DNA of 10,857 nt, taken from the NCBI GenBank assembly GCA_947462695.1, contig CANHQC010000040.1, positions 1 to 10,857 on the forward strand, written 5' to 3'. Positions 1 to 7,654 of the stretch are shown in pieces (within the stretch, counting starts at the first letter, position 1; the number at the start of each line of letters is the position of its first letter). Source of the DNA: Flavobacteriales bacterium (GTDB lineage Bacteria > Bacteroidota > Bacteroidia > Flavobacteriales_D > Crocinitomicaceae). The notes beneath the pieces were generated by a model that saw only the letters and a program-made list of their open reading frames with translations, was not told the DNA's origin and searched no databases. The position numbers were made by a program, and so were the translations under genes.

Positions 1-110
1 AAACTACCGAAAACAAGCAATGGGCATCGGAATTATTTCAATCGATTAAAGCTGAATATCATCCGATTACTCGTATGAGTATCGAAGAAGTCTTGTCTGC
101 TAACAACTAG
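1..110 (+). CDS. C-terminal end of an unidentified protein (partial, 5' end outside window)
   Basis: The frame whose first complete codon begins at base 3 is open to a TAG at 108-110 and gives 35 residues ending in ...MSIEEVLSANN. The composition is ordinary soluble protein (TTENKQWASELF near the left edge) with no membrane segment or recognisable motif, so the family cannot be named. It converges on valS, whose stop lies only 7 bases further on, which supports this being a real gene end and not a chance frame. No terminator fits between the two genes. Reality of the gene is moderately supported; its function is unknown. Confidence 0.55.
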   Translation, partial: TTENKQWASELFQSIKAEYHPITRMSIEEVLSANN

Positions 111-117
111 ATGGAAT

Positions 118-2745
118 CTACTTCAAGGATGCTAATTTATCCTCAAGCAATACTATTTTACCTAGCGCATCTTGTTCTTTTTTCCGTTCGATAGACACCA
201 CTTGTTCCGGCGCACTGTTCACGAATTTTTCGTTTTGCAACTTCTTCTGAACGCTTTGTAAAAAGCCCTTTGTATAGGTCAATTCTTCTTGTACTTTCAA
301 CCGTTCAGCCTCTACATCAATTGCTTCACCAAAAGGAATAAAGTATTCATTTCCACCAACAATGAAGGAATTCGAATTTGCAATTTTATCAGAACTATAG
401 GCCAATTGCGTCAGATTGCCCATTTTGATGATTACCGAATCAAAAGAATCATCGAATTCATTGTTCTTTTTTACGAATAAATCCAACTTCACTTTATTCG
501 CAATAGACTGTTGCTTCCGAATGGTTCGAATTTCCGTAATCACCTGTTCGCAGTAATCGAATCCGGAGAGAACGCCTGTATTGAGCTCTTCCACTTTCGG
601 CCAAGCAGAAATGATGATATCTTCTTCGTCTTTTCGATTGCGCAACTGATGCCACAATTCCTCGGCAATAAACGGTGTAAAAGGATGCACAATCTGAAGC
701 AATTTCTCAAAGAAGTTGATTGTTGCCTCCAGCGTATGCTTATCAATTGGCTGTTCATACCCTGGCTTTACCATCTCGAGGTACCACGAACAGAAATCGT
801 CCCAGATCAACTTGTACGTCAACATTAGCGCCTCTGAAATTCGAAACTTATCAAATAGGTCATTGATTTCAGCTAATTGTTTATTGAACTTCGCGTTGAA
901 CCACTCAATTGCCTTTGTAGATGACTTAGGTTGTTCTGTATCAATCACTTCCCACGAACTGACCAAACGAAACGCATTCCATATTTTATTGGTAAAGTTC
1001 CTTCCTTGTTCGCACTGAGAGCTATCAAATGGAAGGTCGTTTCCAGCTGGCGAAGAAATTAAGATTCCCATTCGAACGCCGTCTGCACCGTATTTTTGAA
1101 TTAAATCAAGAGGATCCGGAGAATTCCCCAGTGATTTGGACATTTTACGGCCCAATTTATCGCGAACAATACCTGTGTAATAGACATGTTTGAATGGTAA
1201 ATCACCCATGTATTCATAACCGGCAATAATCATACGTGCCACCCAGAAAAACATAATTTCAGGTGCTGTAACCAAGTCATTCGTCGGATAATAATACTTG
1301 ATCTCATTGTTATTCGGTTGCGTCAATCCATTAAATACGGATATTGGCCACAACCAGCTCGAAAACCAAGTATCCAAGACGTCTTCATCTTGTCTCAACT
1401 GATTTTCATCAATCACACGTCCTGCTTTCTCTGAAGCCAATTTGATGGCTTCATCGCGTGTTTTAGCCACTACGAATTCATCTGATCCGTTTCCGAAGTA
1501 CCAAGCGGGTATGCGATGTCCCCACCATAATTGACGAGAAATACACCAATCTTTGATGTTTTCCATCCAATGCTTGTAGGTATTCTTGAATTTTTCCGGA
1601 TGAAACTGAATGTTTCCATTCATTACATTGTCCAAAGCTGGCTGAGCCAACTCTTTCATGTCCACGAACCACTGAAGTGACAATTTTGGTTCAATCACTG
1701 CATTAGTTCGCTCTGAATACCCGACTTTATTAATATGATCTTCTGTTTTAACCAAGTACCCTTTGTCGTACAATTCTTTCTCAATGGCTTTGCGCACTTC
1801 AAAGCGATCCATTCCCTCGAAATGCATACCATGTTGATTGAGCGTTCCATTGTAATGGAAAATATCGATTGTCTCCAGTTGGTGTTTCTTTCCTAACTCG
1901 TAGTCATTTGTATCATGAGCAGGAGTAACTTTTAGACATCCCGTACCAAACTCCATATCCACATATTCATCTTGAATAATAGGAATGACACGATTGCAAA
2001 TTGGAACTATTGCCTTTTTTCCATGTAAGTGCTTAAATCGTTCATCAGTTGGATTTATACAAATTGCTGAATCTCCTAGAATTGTCTCTGGGCGAGTTGT
2101 TGCAATTGTCAACCATTCATCTGAAGAGCCTTCGATTTTGTAGCGGACGTAAAACAGTTTTGAATTGACTTCTTTGTGAAGTACCTCTTCATCTGAAAGT
2201 GCTGTCAATGCCTCTGGATCCCAGTTTACCATGCGCACCCCGCGATAAATCTTTCCTTTTTTGAATAGATCTATAAACACATTAATAACAGAATCTGAGT
2301 ATTCAGGATCCATCGTAAAATTGGTACGTTCCCAATCACATGATGCGCCTAATTTTTTCAACTGCTCGAGAATAATTCCTCCATGCTTTTCTTTCCATTC
2401 AAAGGCGTGTCCAAGAAATTCGTCACGTGAAAGATCAGATTTTTTAATCCCCTCTTGACGCAATTTCTGTACAACTTTAGCTTCTGTTGCAATCGACGCA
2501 TGGTCGGTGCCAGGTACCCAACACGCATTTTTACCCAACATGCGCGCACGACGAACGAGGACATCTTGAATCGTATTGTTCAACATGTGTCCCATGTGCA
2601 AGACTCCTGTCACATTCGGTGGTGGAATTACGACCGTATACGGTTCACGATCATCTGGAACAGAATGAAAATAATTCTTGTTCATCCAGTGCTGATACCA
2701 ATGTGCCTCTGCTTGTCTAGGGTCGTATGTTTTCGGGGTTTCCAT
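118..2745 (-). CDS. valS: Valyl-tRNA synthetase (ValRS)
   Basis: Cytoplasmic class I aminoacyl-tRNA synthetase that charges tRNA-Val with valine and edits mischarged threonine. The 875 residues are a normal full length. In order: [13 protein letters not shown] carries the HIGH signature (HMGH, 50-53); the CP1 editing domain follows, with [10 protein letters not shown] (216-225) and TPAHDTND (274-281); [17 protein letters not shown] (400-416) and [13 protein letters not shown] (455-467) are ValRS blocks; KMSKS is at 534-538; then a helical anticodon-binding domain ([14 protein letters not shown]); and the C-terminal coiled-coil arm (about 810-875, [19 protein letters not shown]) typical of ValRS. 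The ATG at 2745 starts METPKTYDP, the expected position before the catalytic core. The gene is apparently monocistronic, with its promoter in the region divergent from the amidohydrolase. All signature motifs are intact. Confidence 0.98.
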   Translation of the reverse strand: METPKTYDPRQAEAHWYQHWMNKNYFHSVPDDREPYTVVIPPPNVTGVLHMGHMLNNTIQDVLVRRARMLGKNACWVPGTDHASIATEAKVVQKLRQEGIKKSDLSRDEFLGHAFEWKEKHGGIILEQLKKLGASCDWERTNFTMDPEYSDSVINVFIDLFKKGKIYRGVRMVNWDPEALTALSDEEVLHKEVNSKLFYVRYKIEGSSDEWLTIATTRPETILGDSAICINPTDERFKHLHGKKAIVPICNRVIPIIQDEYVDMEFGTGCLKVTPAHDTNDYELGKKHQLETIDIFHYNGTLNQHGMHFEGMDRFEVRKAIEKELYDKGYLVKTEDHINKVGYSERTNAVIEPKLSLQWFVDMKELAQPALDNVMNGNIQFHPEKFKNTYKHWMENIKDWCISRQLWWGHRIPAWYFGNGSDEFVVAKTRDEAIKLASEKAGRVIDENQLRQDEDVLDTWFSSWLWPISVFNGLTQPNNNEIKYYYPTNDLVTAPEIMFFWVARMIIAGYEYMGDLPFKHVYYTGIVRDKLGRKMSKSLGNSPDPLDLIQKYGADGVRMGILISSPAGNDLPFDSSQCEQGRNFTNKIWNAFRLVSSWEVIDTEQPKSSTKAIEWFNAKFNKQLAEINDLFDKFRISEALMLTYKLIWDDFCSWYLEMVKPGYEQPIDKHTLEATINFFEKLLQIVHPFTPFIAEELWHQLRNRKDEEDIIISAWPKVEELNTGVLSGFDYCEQVITEIRTIRKQQSIANKVKLDLFVKKNNEFDDSFDSVIIKMGNLTQLAYSSDKIANSNSFIVGGNEYFIPFGEAIDVEAERLKVQEELTYTKGFLQSVQKKLQNEKFVNSAPEQVVSIERKKEQDALGKIVLLEDKLASLK

Positions 2746-2765
2746 TTAATTCCGATTTTGGATCG

Positions 2766-2773
2766 CAAAGATA
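2766..2773 (-). promoter_or_regulatory. Putative valS promoter -7 element (TATCTTTG)
   Basis: On the minus strand TATCTTTG matches the Bacteroidota -7 consensus TAnnTTTG exactly and lies 20 bases upstream of the valS ATG, leaving a short leader of about 15 bases. No TTG at the usual 17-23 base distance upstream is visible, so only half of the promoter is supported. No T-box or other leader structure is seen. Confidence 0.5.
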
Positions 2774-2839
2774 GGAAACAATCCGGCATGCATTGAAGAC
2801 TTTGTTTCAAATTGCCACTGAACACAGCTGATGTGACAG

Positions 2840-2867
2840 TTGTTTCTTAACTGAATATGTAACTTTG
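2840..2867 (+). promoter_or_regulatory. Putative promoter of the amidohydrolase gene (TTG-N17-TAACTTTG)
   Basis: TTG at 2840-2842, then 17 bases, then TAACTTTG at 2860-2867, an exact match to the flavobacterial pattern TTG-N17-23-TAnnTTTG. The last three bases of the -7 box are the TTG at 2865-2867 that would otherwise be the most upstream possible start codon, which argues that translation begins at the ATG at 2883. An inverted repeat CAGTT-N7-AACTG (2837-2841 and 2849-2853) sits between the two promoter boxes. Confidence 0.55.
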
Positions 2868-2882
2868 AAAAAACTATACTTG

Positions 2883-4508
2883 ATGAAACATCTCTTTTTT
2901 GCCAGTTTTATTTTTCTTCTTTTTTCTTGCTACAAAGGGAAATCGGTTGATCTGATTGTACACAATGGTGTCATACATACCATGGAAGATGGTGATCGTG
3001 TTTTCGAGGCAATGGCTATTGATGATGGGAAAATCGTGGAAGTTGGTCCGGAGCGTCAAATCTTAAACAAATATTCTGCTGATGAAATGATTGATGCGTC
3101 AGGAAAAGAGATTTATCCAGGATTTACGGATGCACATGGACATCTTTTATCTTATGCTGACCAACTGCTTAGTGCTGATTTGGTCGGATCAAAGTCATTT
3201 GATGAAGTTTTAGTTCGACTAGAAAAATACCAATCGAAACAAAAACGTTCGTTTATTATCGGTCGCGGATGGGATCAATCTTTGTGGACTTCAGCCACTT
3301 TTCCAACGAATGAAAAACTGAATAGTTTATTTCCGAATACTGCAGTTTGTCTGATTCGAATTGACGGTCATGCGATGCTCGTAAATGACGCTTTACTAAA
3401 ACGGGCAGGTATTAACTCATCAACGAAAATTCCAGGAGGAATTATTCATGTAGAAGACGAGAAATGCACAGGACTGCTCGTGGATAACGCCATGAATCCA
3501 GTATACAAGCTACTTCCACCATTTCCAAAAGAAGAGGTGAAGTCCGCGTTACTCGAAATACAACAAGAACTGCTTCAATATGGAATTACTGGCGTACATG
3601 AAGCTGGAATTGACTTTGAAGATATCGCACTTTTCAAGGAACTTGTCGATTCTAAAAAATGGAAATTGTTCACCTATGCTATGCTTTTACCCAGTAAAAA
3701 GAATATTTCGTTTGCCAATAAGAACGGAAAATTCACATACAAAAATCTGGTTATCAATAGCTTTAAAGTCATTGCGGATGGTGCACTTGGTTCGCGCGGC
3801 GCGCTGCTCAAACAACCCTATTCTGATGACCCTCATCACCATGGCGTATTGACCACACCAATTTCATCTCTTGACGAAATCGCATCATTGTGCCTTAAAA
3901 TTGGCTATCAAATGAATACGCATGCTATTGGTGATTCTACGAATAAACTCATTCTTGACTTATACGGAAGAGCATTTGAGAAAAACAAAGATCATCGCTG
4001 GCGAATTGAACATGCACAAGTGGTGGATCCTAATGACTTCATATTATTTTCCAAGCACGCAATTTTTCCTTCGGTGCAACCCACACATGCTATTAGCGAT
4101 CAACGCTGGGCTGAATCACGCTTGGGAAAAGTCCGAATGAAGGGAGCTTATGCATATAAATCATTGCTTCAACAATACGGAATGGTTGCCATCGGGACAG
4201 ATTTTCCAATTGAGATTACCGATCCATTCAGAACCATTTATGCTGCAGTTCAACGAAAAAATGAAGAGAATCTGCCAGTTAACGGTTTTTATCCGAATGA
4301 AGGATTAACACTTTTCGAATGTTTGAGTGGTATGACAAGATGGGCTGCATTTGCTGCATTTCAAGAAAATAATCACGGGACTCTTTCAAAGGGATTAGAT
4401 GCCACATTTGTGGTTGTTGAAAATCCGATTCGGATAAGTGGTGGTTATGAAGCGAATTTTTCGTGGTTAACGGTGGTGAAAGGAGAAAAAGTTTTTTCGA
4501 GGGATTAG
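2883..4508 (+). CDS. Lipoprotein amidohydrolase, YtcJ-like (amidohydrolase-3 / COG1574 type)
   Basis: Metal-dependent TIM-barrel hydrolase; the substrate cannot be told from sequence. From the ATG at 2883 it has 541 residues. The N-terminus (MKHLFFASFIFLLFSC) is a type II signal peptide with lipobox LFSC and lipidated Cys16, so it should be a membrane-anchored periplasmic or surface protein. Then a beta-sandwich entry (VDLIVHNGVIHTM, 22-34), metal-binding DAHGH (His85, His87), the family block FKVIADGALGSRGALL (294-309, Lys295), NTHAIGD (His347), RIEHAQ (His377) and AIGTDFP (Asp440). This set is that of YtcJ-like enzymes and looks catalytically complete. A TTG start at 2865 would add six residues but overlaps the -7 promoter box, so ATG 2883 is preferred. 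It has its own promoter and is followed by a large palindrome. Confidence 0.9.
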   Translation: MKHLFFASFIFLLFSCYKGKSVDLIVHNGVIHTMEDGDRVFEAMAIDDGKIVEVGPERQILNKYSADEMIDASGKEIYPGFTDAHGHLLSYADQLLSADLVGSKSFDEVLVRLEKYQSKQKRSFIIGRGWDQSLWTSATFPTNEKLNSLFPNTAVCLIRIDGHAMLVNDALLKRAGINSSTKIPGGIIHVEDEKCTGLLVDNAMNPVYKLLPPFPKEEVKSALLEIQQELLQYGITGVHEAGIDFEDIALFKELVDSKKWKLFTYAMLLPSKKNISFANKNGKFTYKNLVINSFKVIADGALGSRGALLKQPYSDDPHHHGVLTTPISSLDEIASLCLKIGYQMNTHAIGDSTNKLILDLYGRAFEKNKDHRWRIEHAQVVDPNDFILFSKHAIFPSVQPTHAISDQRWAESRLGKVRMKGAYAYKSLLQQYGMVAIGTDFPIEITDPFRTIYAAVQRKNEENLPVNGFYPNEGLTLFECLSGMTRWAAFAAFQENNHGTLSKGLDATFVVVENPIRISGGYEANFSWLTVVKGEKVFSRD

Positions 4509-4520
4509 TTCGATCGAGAC

Positions 4521-4568
4521 TTTACCAAATCGCGATATTTAAATATTTAAATTTCGCGATTTGGTAAA
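4521..4568. repeat. 48-bp near-perfect palindrome between the amidohydrolase and ArsR genes
   Basis: The outer arms are TTTACCAAATCGCGA (4521-4535) and its exact reverse complement (4554-4568). A single T/T mismatch lies at 4536/4553, and the inner 16 bases ATTTAAATATTTAAAT (4537-4552) are perfectly self-complementary. It starts 12 bases after the amidohydrolase stop. In RNA it would make a stem of over 20 pairs with a tiny loop, so it may end the upstream transcript, but no T-run follows as in a standard intrinsic terminator. As DNA it could be a dimeric operator or cruciform. A third copy of AAATCGC follows directly at 4567-4573. Confidence 0.85.
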
Positions 4569-4597
4569 ATCGCAAAGTTTACTGAACAAAAAACAGT

Positions 4598-4630
4598 TTT
4601 GACTGAAATCATTTCTTTTCAGTACATTTT
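4598..4630 (+). promoter_or_regulatory. Putative promoter of the ArsR-type gene with inverted-repeat operator
   Basis: TTTG at 4598-4601, 21 bases, then TACATTTT (4623-4630), one mismatch from TAnnTTTG. The spacer holds a 7-bp inverted repeat, ACTGAAA (4602-4608) and TTTCAGT (4617-4623), separated by 8 bases and touching the -7 box. This is where an autoregulatory winged-helix repressor would be expected to bind. The arrangement is seen directly; the regulatory role is inferred. Confidence 0.4.
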
Positions 4631-4654
4631 TTTTTCACCTTCAACTAAAAAAAA

Positions 4655-4954
4655 ATGGGAGCAAGCAAAACCGAACATTACTCGAAAAACGAAATTGAAG
4701 AAGCGCTCGTAGGAAGAGCATTAGGTCACCCAGCAAGAATACGCATCATTCATATTCTTGACGAAATGCAAACCGCGAATTCTATGGAACTAACAGGATT
4801 ATTGGAGCTGAACATAACATCAGTTCATAATCACCTGAAGAAACTTATCGATGCAAACATTGTATCAGTAGAATTTAAAAACAACGGGAACCAACTAATG
4901 TTAAACCGATCAGTAATACAAGAGTTTACACTGACAATGCCCATTCATTCTTAG
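4655..4954 (+). CDS. Small ArsR-type winged-helix transcriptional regulator
   Basis: A 99-residue DNA-binding protein of the ArsR/SmtB-like fold. The segment VGRALGHPARIRIIHIL (19-35) is the characteristic first helices of the family; MELTGLLELNITSVHNHLKKLIDANIV (44-70) is the helix-turn-helix with its recognition helix, followed by a wing (SVEFKNNGNQLMLN, 71-84). It has no cysteine at all, so it cannot be a CxC-type arsenic or cadmium sensor; six histidines are present, but no metal site can be assigned. The ATG at 4655 follows an A-rich tract, usual for this phylum, and gives the expected short N-terminal extension. It may control itself or the amidohydrolase upstream. Its TAG stop overlaps the stop of the convergent PorP gene. 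Confidence 0.85.
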   Translation: MGASKTEHYSKNEIEEALVGRALGHPARIRIIHILDEMQTANSMELTGLLELNITSVHNHLKKLIDANIVSVEFKNNGNQLMLNRSVIQEFTLTMPIHS

Positions 4955-4960
4955 AATGAA
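4944..4960. repeat. Inverted repeat holding two convergent stop codons
   Basis: TTCATTC (4944-4950), then TTA, then GAATGAA (4954-4960) form a perfect 7-bp inverted repeat with a 3-base centre. The plus-strand TAG of the ArsR-type gene (4952-4954) and the minus-strand TAA of the PorP gene (4953-4951) lie across its centre. There is no T-tract, so terminator activity is uncertain. The structure itself is certain. Confidence 0.5.
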
Positions 4961-5910
4961 GGACACGAAAGTGTCTTAAACGATTGTGGCTTATTCCGGC
5001 AATTCAAATTCAATCCAAGTGAGATTTCATGAGACCCACCAGAAACCCCATTATTCAGTTTTGAAACGGTTACGTCATAACTGTAACCTATTCTAAAATT
5101 GCCTGTGTTAATACCAAATGTCATGATAAACGCATCACGGTTACGGTACCAAAATCCTGCATTGAAAACACCATATTTCACATAAGTACCGATATTAATT
5201 TCTTGAAAACCATTCTGATTTTGATAAATAACATTCGGCATAATCGAGGTTGTATTTCTATAACGCGACTTTTTACCTAACTGTATTTCTGCTCCCATAT
5301 GCACTGTATGTCGCATGGGAAGTTTAGATTCTCCAACAATCATTGATTCATTTGGGGTGTTTAAGTGATGAACTGCATATCCAATAAAGAAATTTTTATT
5401 GAATAGTACCGCACCTGCTGAAGCGTCAAAAAAGCCTCTTGAACCACCTCTTGGAACATCACCGGTAGAATAAATAAAACCTCGACGTGGATCAATCATG
5501 TCTCCAAATGTCAACTTATCCCAATCCAAAAACTTCTGATACCAAGACGCACGAGCACCAAAAAGCAATTTCCATTTCCGATTCAATTTCGCATGGTAGG
5601 AATAGATCAATCCAAACATTGATGTACTGATTGTTCCCTGACCTTGTTGATCATGCGTGGCAAGGACTCCGAATCCGCCTGAAATATTCTTGAAATATTG
5701 ATCGTAAGAAGCGCTGTAGGTCAAATAATTCCCTGATAATTGAGGCCACTGATTTCTATAATTCAATGCAAAACGTGAACAACCGTATGATCCGGCTAAT
5801 GCAGGATTTAGGTAAAGCGGATTAGCATAAAATTGCGTAAATGTTGGATCTTGAGCCAATGAAGTCAACACATTCAAACTCAAAACACAAAGAAGTACAA
5901 TTTTTTTCAT
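4951..5910 (-). CDS. PorP/SprF-family type IX secretion outer-membrane protein
   Basis: 319-residue outer-membrane beta-barrel of the PorP/SprF family, the group that includes PorP of the Porphyromonas T9SS and SprF of Flavobacterium gliding. A signal peptide (MKKIVLLCVLSLNVLTSLA, cleavage before Gln20) is followed by the family's opening block DPTFTQFYANPLYLNPALAG (21-40) and repeated aromatic/glycine beta-strands to the end (FRIGYSYDV, HEISLGLNL). The C-terminus ends SFKTLSCPSF, a tail I recall as common in this family. Paralogues such as SprF support secretion of particular type-B-CTD cargo, but no large adhesin gene is present in this window. It is the last gene of a three-gene operon, 4 bases after the envelope-spanning fusion gene, whose C-terminus is its paralogue. 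Whether it is a core T9SS part or an accessory copy is undecided. Confidence 0.93.
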   Translation of the reverse strand: MKKIVLLCVLSLNVLTSLAQDPTFTQFYANPLYLNPALAGSYGCSRFALNYRNQWPQLSGNYLTYSASYDQYFKNISGGFGVLATHDQQGQGTISTSMFGLIYSYHAKLNRKWKLLFGARASWYQKFLDWDKLTFGDMIDPRRGFIYSTGDVPRGGSRGFFDASAGAVLFNKNFFIGYAVHHLNTPNESMIVGESKLPMRHTVHMGAEIQLGKKSRYRNTTSIMPNVIYQNQNGFQEINIGTYVKYGVFNAGFWYRNRDAFIMTFGINTGNFRIGYSYDVTVSKLNNGVSGGSHEISLGLNLNCRNKPQSFKTLSCPSF

Positions 5911-5914
5911 CTTA

Positions 5915-7654
5915 CTATAATTGATTTAAAAGTCGCTGTGCAAAACGACTAGGTTTGGTGGTTATTCGGATTGTTAATTGATGAGATAAACTACTTTTAT
6001 TGAGTTGCGTAGATTTCAAATAATCTGCACTGTAAACGAACATAAATTGCTTGAATTTAATCCCCAAAGAAGCAGCAGGCTCAAAGTCATCGGAAACAGC
6101 TAGACCTGCAGTTAGCCAATGGTATCTGAATTGTGAACCAACCCAAACTTCTTCTAAACCTCCTTTTTTCTGGTAAACAACGTAGGGTGAAATTGATGAC
6201 GTTTTTCGAATCGATTCATATTCCGTACCAATGGATAGAATGGTATGGTATGGCGACCGTTCTTGACTGTTGTCCGGATTAAACATATTATCGTAATGAC
6301 CAAAAAGGTTGTCAACTTGTCCACCGACATAAAACCACTTGGTATTTATTTGTAATCCAGCACCCAAATCACGGTACCATAATGTTCGTCCAGTTGGAAT
6401 ATTCCCGGCAGATAAGTTATGAACCGTTGATCTTTCCAATTCAATAGACTGTCCAGGTGACAGCACATCAGCGTTAAGCATTTTATTACCCATCTTGAAC
6501 CGAAGTGACGGTTCAAGGATAACATCTCTATGAATTGAAATTTTCGGCGAATAAACGAGGCCAATTGTTGAATGCTGTACCTCGCCGGATCCGTAATATG
6601 CATGATTCATTTGAATTCCGATTCCGCCTCTCATTCCATAAGAATAACCATCAATTGCAAGCTGACTAATCAATTGATTGTTTTCTTCACCCAACCATTG
6701 AGCTCTTGAAGTGGCTTGAATCCTATTGGACAAAAGCTTTCCAGCAGAACCGAAATTCACATCAATTGGTTGCATTCCGGGCACAAGGAACAAAGGATCT
6801 TTTACATTTTTCAAGGCAATCGGATTGTCCATCATGCGCTGAACCGTTCGAGAAAACTTCCTCCAACGTTTTTCCAATGAGAGATCGATTTTTTGCGATC
6901 GTTTAAGAGGCTCTGCATGTTTTTTCGAACCAACTGATTCTGAAATAGCAGTAACTGAAGTCAGTTCTAAATTTTCACTGGATAAAGTTTGATTTCCGGA
7001 AATTCCATTTTTACTTGCAAATGAATCACGTATCGTTTCAATTCCAGAAAGGTCAGTGCTCAACTCATAAAAATCAGTTGGAGTTGAGTCTTTAACGGTA
7101 AATGCTGTTAATTCATTCGATGTATGAGGTTCGGATAGATCATCCTCCATTGAGCTTTGGGAAGCAACTTCAAATGCAAATTCACCATTAATCGATTCAC
7201 TCTTGTCATTCAACCTATTCTGATTATTGTGTTGATTCAATACCTGCTGATTTCGGTCAACTGAACTTATTTCATTTGAATCTTTTCGAATTGCACTTTT
7301 TTGAGTTTGCGAACTACCGGAGGTTGAGTTGGCCACTACTAACCATTTTGTACTTTTCGTTTCAGTAGGTTCAGACATTATAAAAGTTGCGAATAACGCG
7401 ACTAAAAACACACTAGCAATTGACCAATTTAAAAGCAGTGGTGCAATGCGACGTTTACGTTTTAACTTTTCGATATCAGGGTAAGCGCTTGGTGCAGCAT
7501 CGACATGTGACAAATCCCACATTTCCTTGTCGACTTCTATTTCTGGATTAAGCAAAATAAAAGTCTCCAATTGCTCAATCTGTTGAGGTGACAAATTACC
7601 CTCCTTCCATTCGAACAACCAACGATCTATATTTGAGAATGATGGTGTACTCAT
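5915..7654 (-). CDS. Envelope-spanning anti-sigma-like protein with C-terminal PorP/SprF-like barrel (Dma-like)
   Basis: 579 residues, apparently built to cross both membranes. Residues 1-69 are a cytoplasmic anti-sigma-like segment (DRWLFEWKEGNLSPQQIEQLETFILLNPE, basic KLKRKRR at 63-69). One inner-membrane helix follows (about 70-93, LLLNWSIASVFLVALFATF), then a Ser/Asn/Gln-rich linker (about 94-250), a basic stretch (KRWRKFSRTVQRMM, 262-275) and a barrel-like domain (about 285-579). The barrel aligns by eye with the downstream PorP gene: ISPYVVYQKKGGLEEVWVGS (488-507) against IMPNVIYQNQNGFQEINIGT (223-242), with matching strands continuing after it. There is no N-terminal signal peptide and no cysteine, so it is not a zinc-binding anti-sigma. 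Its ATG overlaps the sigma stop as ATGA, implying translational coupling. Comparable architecture: Dma proteins of Bacteroides. Anti-sigma function is inferred from position and topology. Confidence 0.8.
   Translation of the reverse strand: MSTPSFSNIDRWLFEWKEGNLSPQQIEQLETFILLNPEIEVDKEMWDLSHVDAAPSAYPDIEKLKRKRRIAPLLLNWSIASVFLVALFATFIMSEPTETKSTKWLVVANSTSGSSQTQKSAIRKDSNEISSVDRNQQVLNQHNNQNRLNDKSESINGEFAFEVASQSSMEDDLSEPHTSNELTAFTVKDSTPTDFYELSTDLSGIETIRDSFASKNGISGNQTLSSENLELTSVTAISESVGSKKHAEPLKRSQKIDLSLEKRWRKFSRTVQRMMDNPIALKNVKDPLFLVPGMQPIDVNFGSAGKLLSNRIQATSRAQWLGEENNQLISQLAIDGYSYGMRGGIGIQMNHAYYGSGEVQHSTIGLVYSPKISIHRDVILEPSLRFKMGNKMLNADVLSPGQSIELERSTVHNLSAGNIPTGRTLWYRDLGAGLQINTKWFYVGGQVDNLFGHYDNMFNPDNSQERSPYHTILSIGTEYESIRKTSSISPYVVYQKKGGLEEVWVGSQFRYHWLTAGLAVSDDFEPAASLGIKFKQFMFVYSADYLKSTQLNKSSLSHQLTIRITTKPSRFAQRLLNQL

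Noticed and set aside
2455..2796. 113-codon plus-strand frame opposite the valS 5' end, and other antisense frames over valS
   Set aside because: They lie wholly or mostly opposite a complete, motif-rich valS, show no recognisable domain, and have atypical composition; they are shadows of the real gene.
4655..4954. Arsenic- or cadmium-sensing repressor
   Set aside because: The protein has no cysteine and there is no ars, cad or metal-efflux gene nearby; only the fold can be supported.
4961..4977. Hairpin GGACAC-GAAA-GTGTCT as an intrinsic terminator for the ArsR-type gene
   Set aside because: The stem is only 5 Watson-Crick pairs plus weak extensions, no T-run follows on either strand, and it lies in the conserved C-terminal coding part of the PorP gene (KTLSCPSF), which can explain the bases.
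5915..7654. FecR-type anti-sigma acting with a TonB-dependent transporter
   Set aside because: There is no FecR domain signature after the membrane helix, no SusC/TonB receptor gene beside it, and the C-terminus matches PorP-like strands instead.
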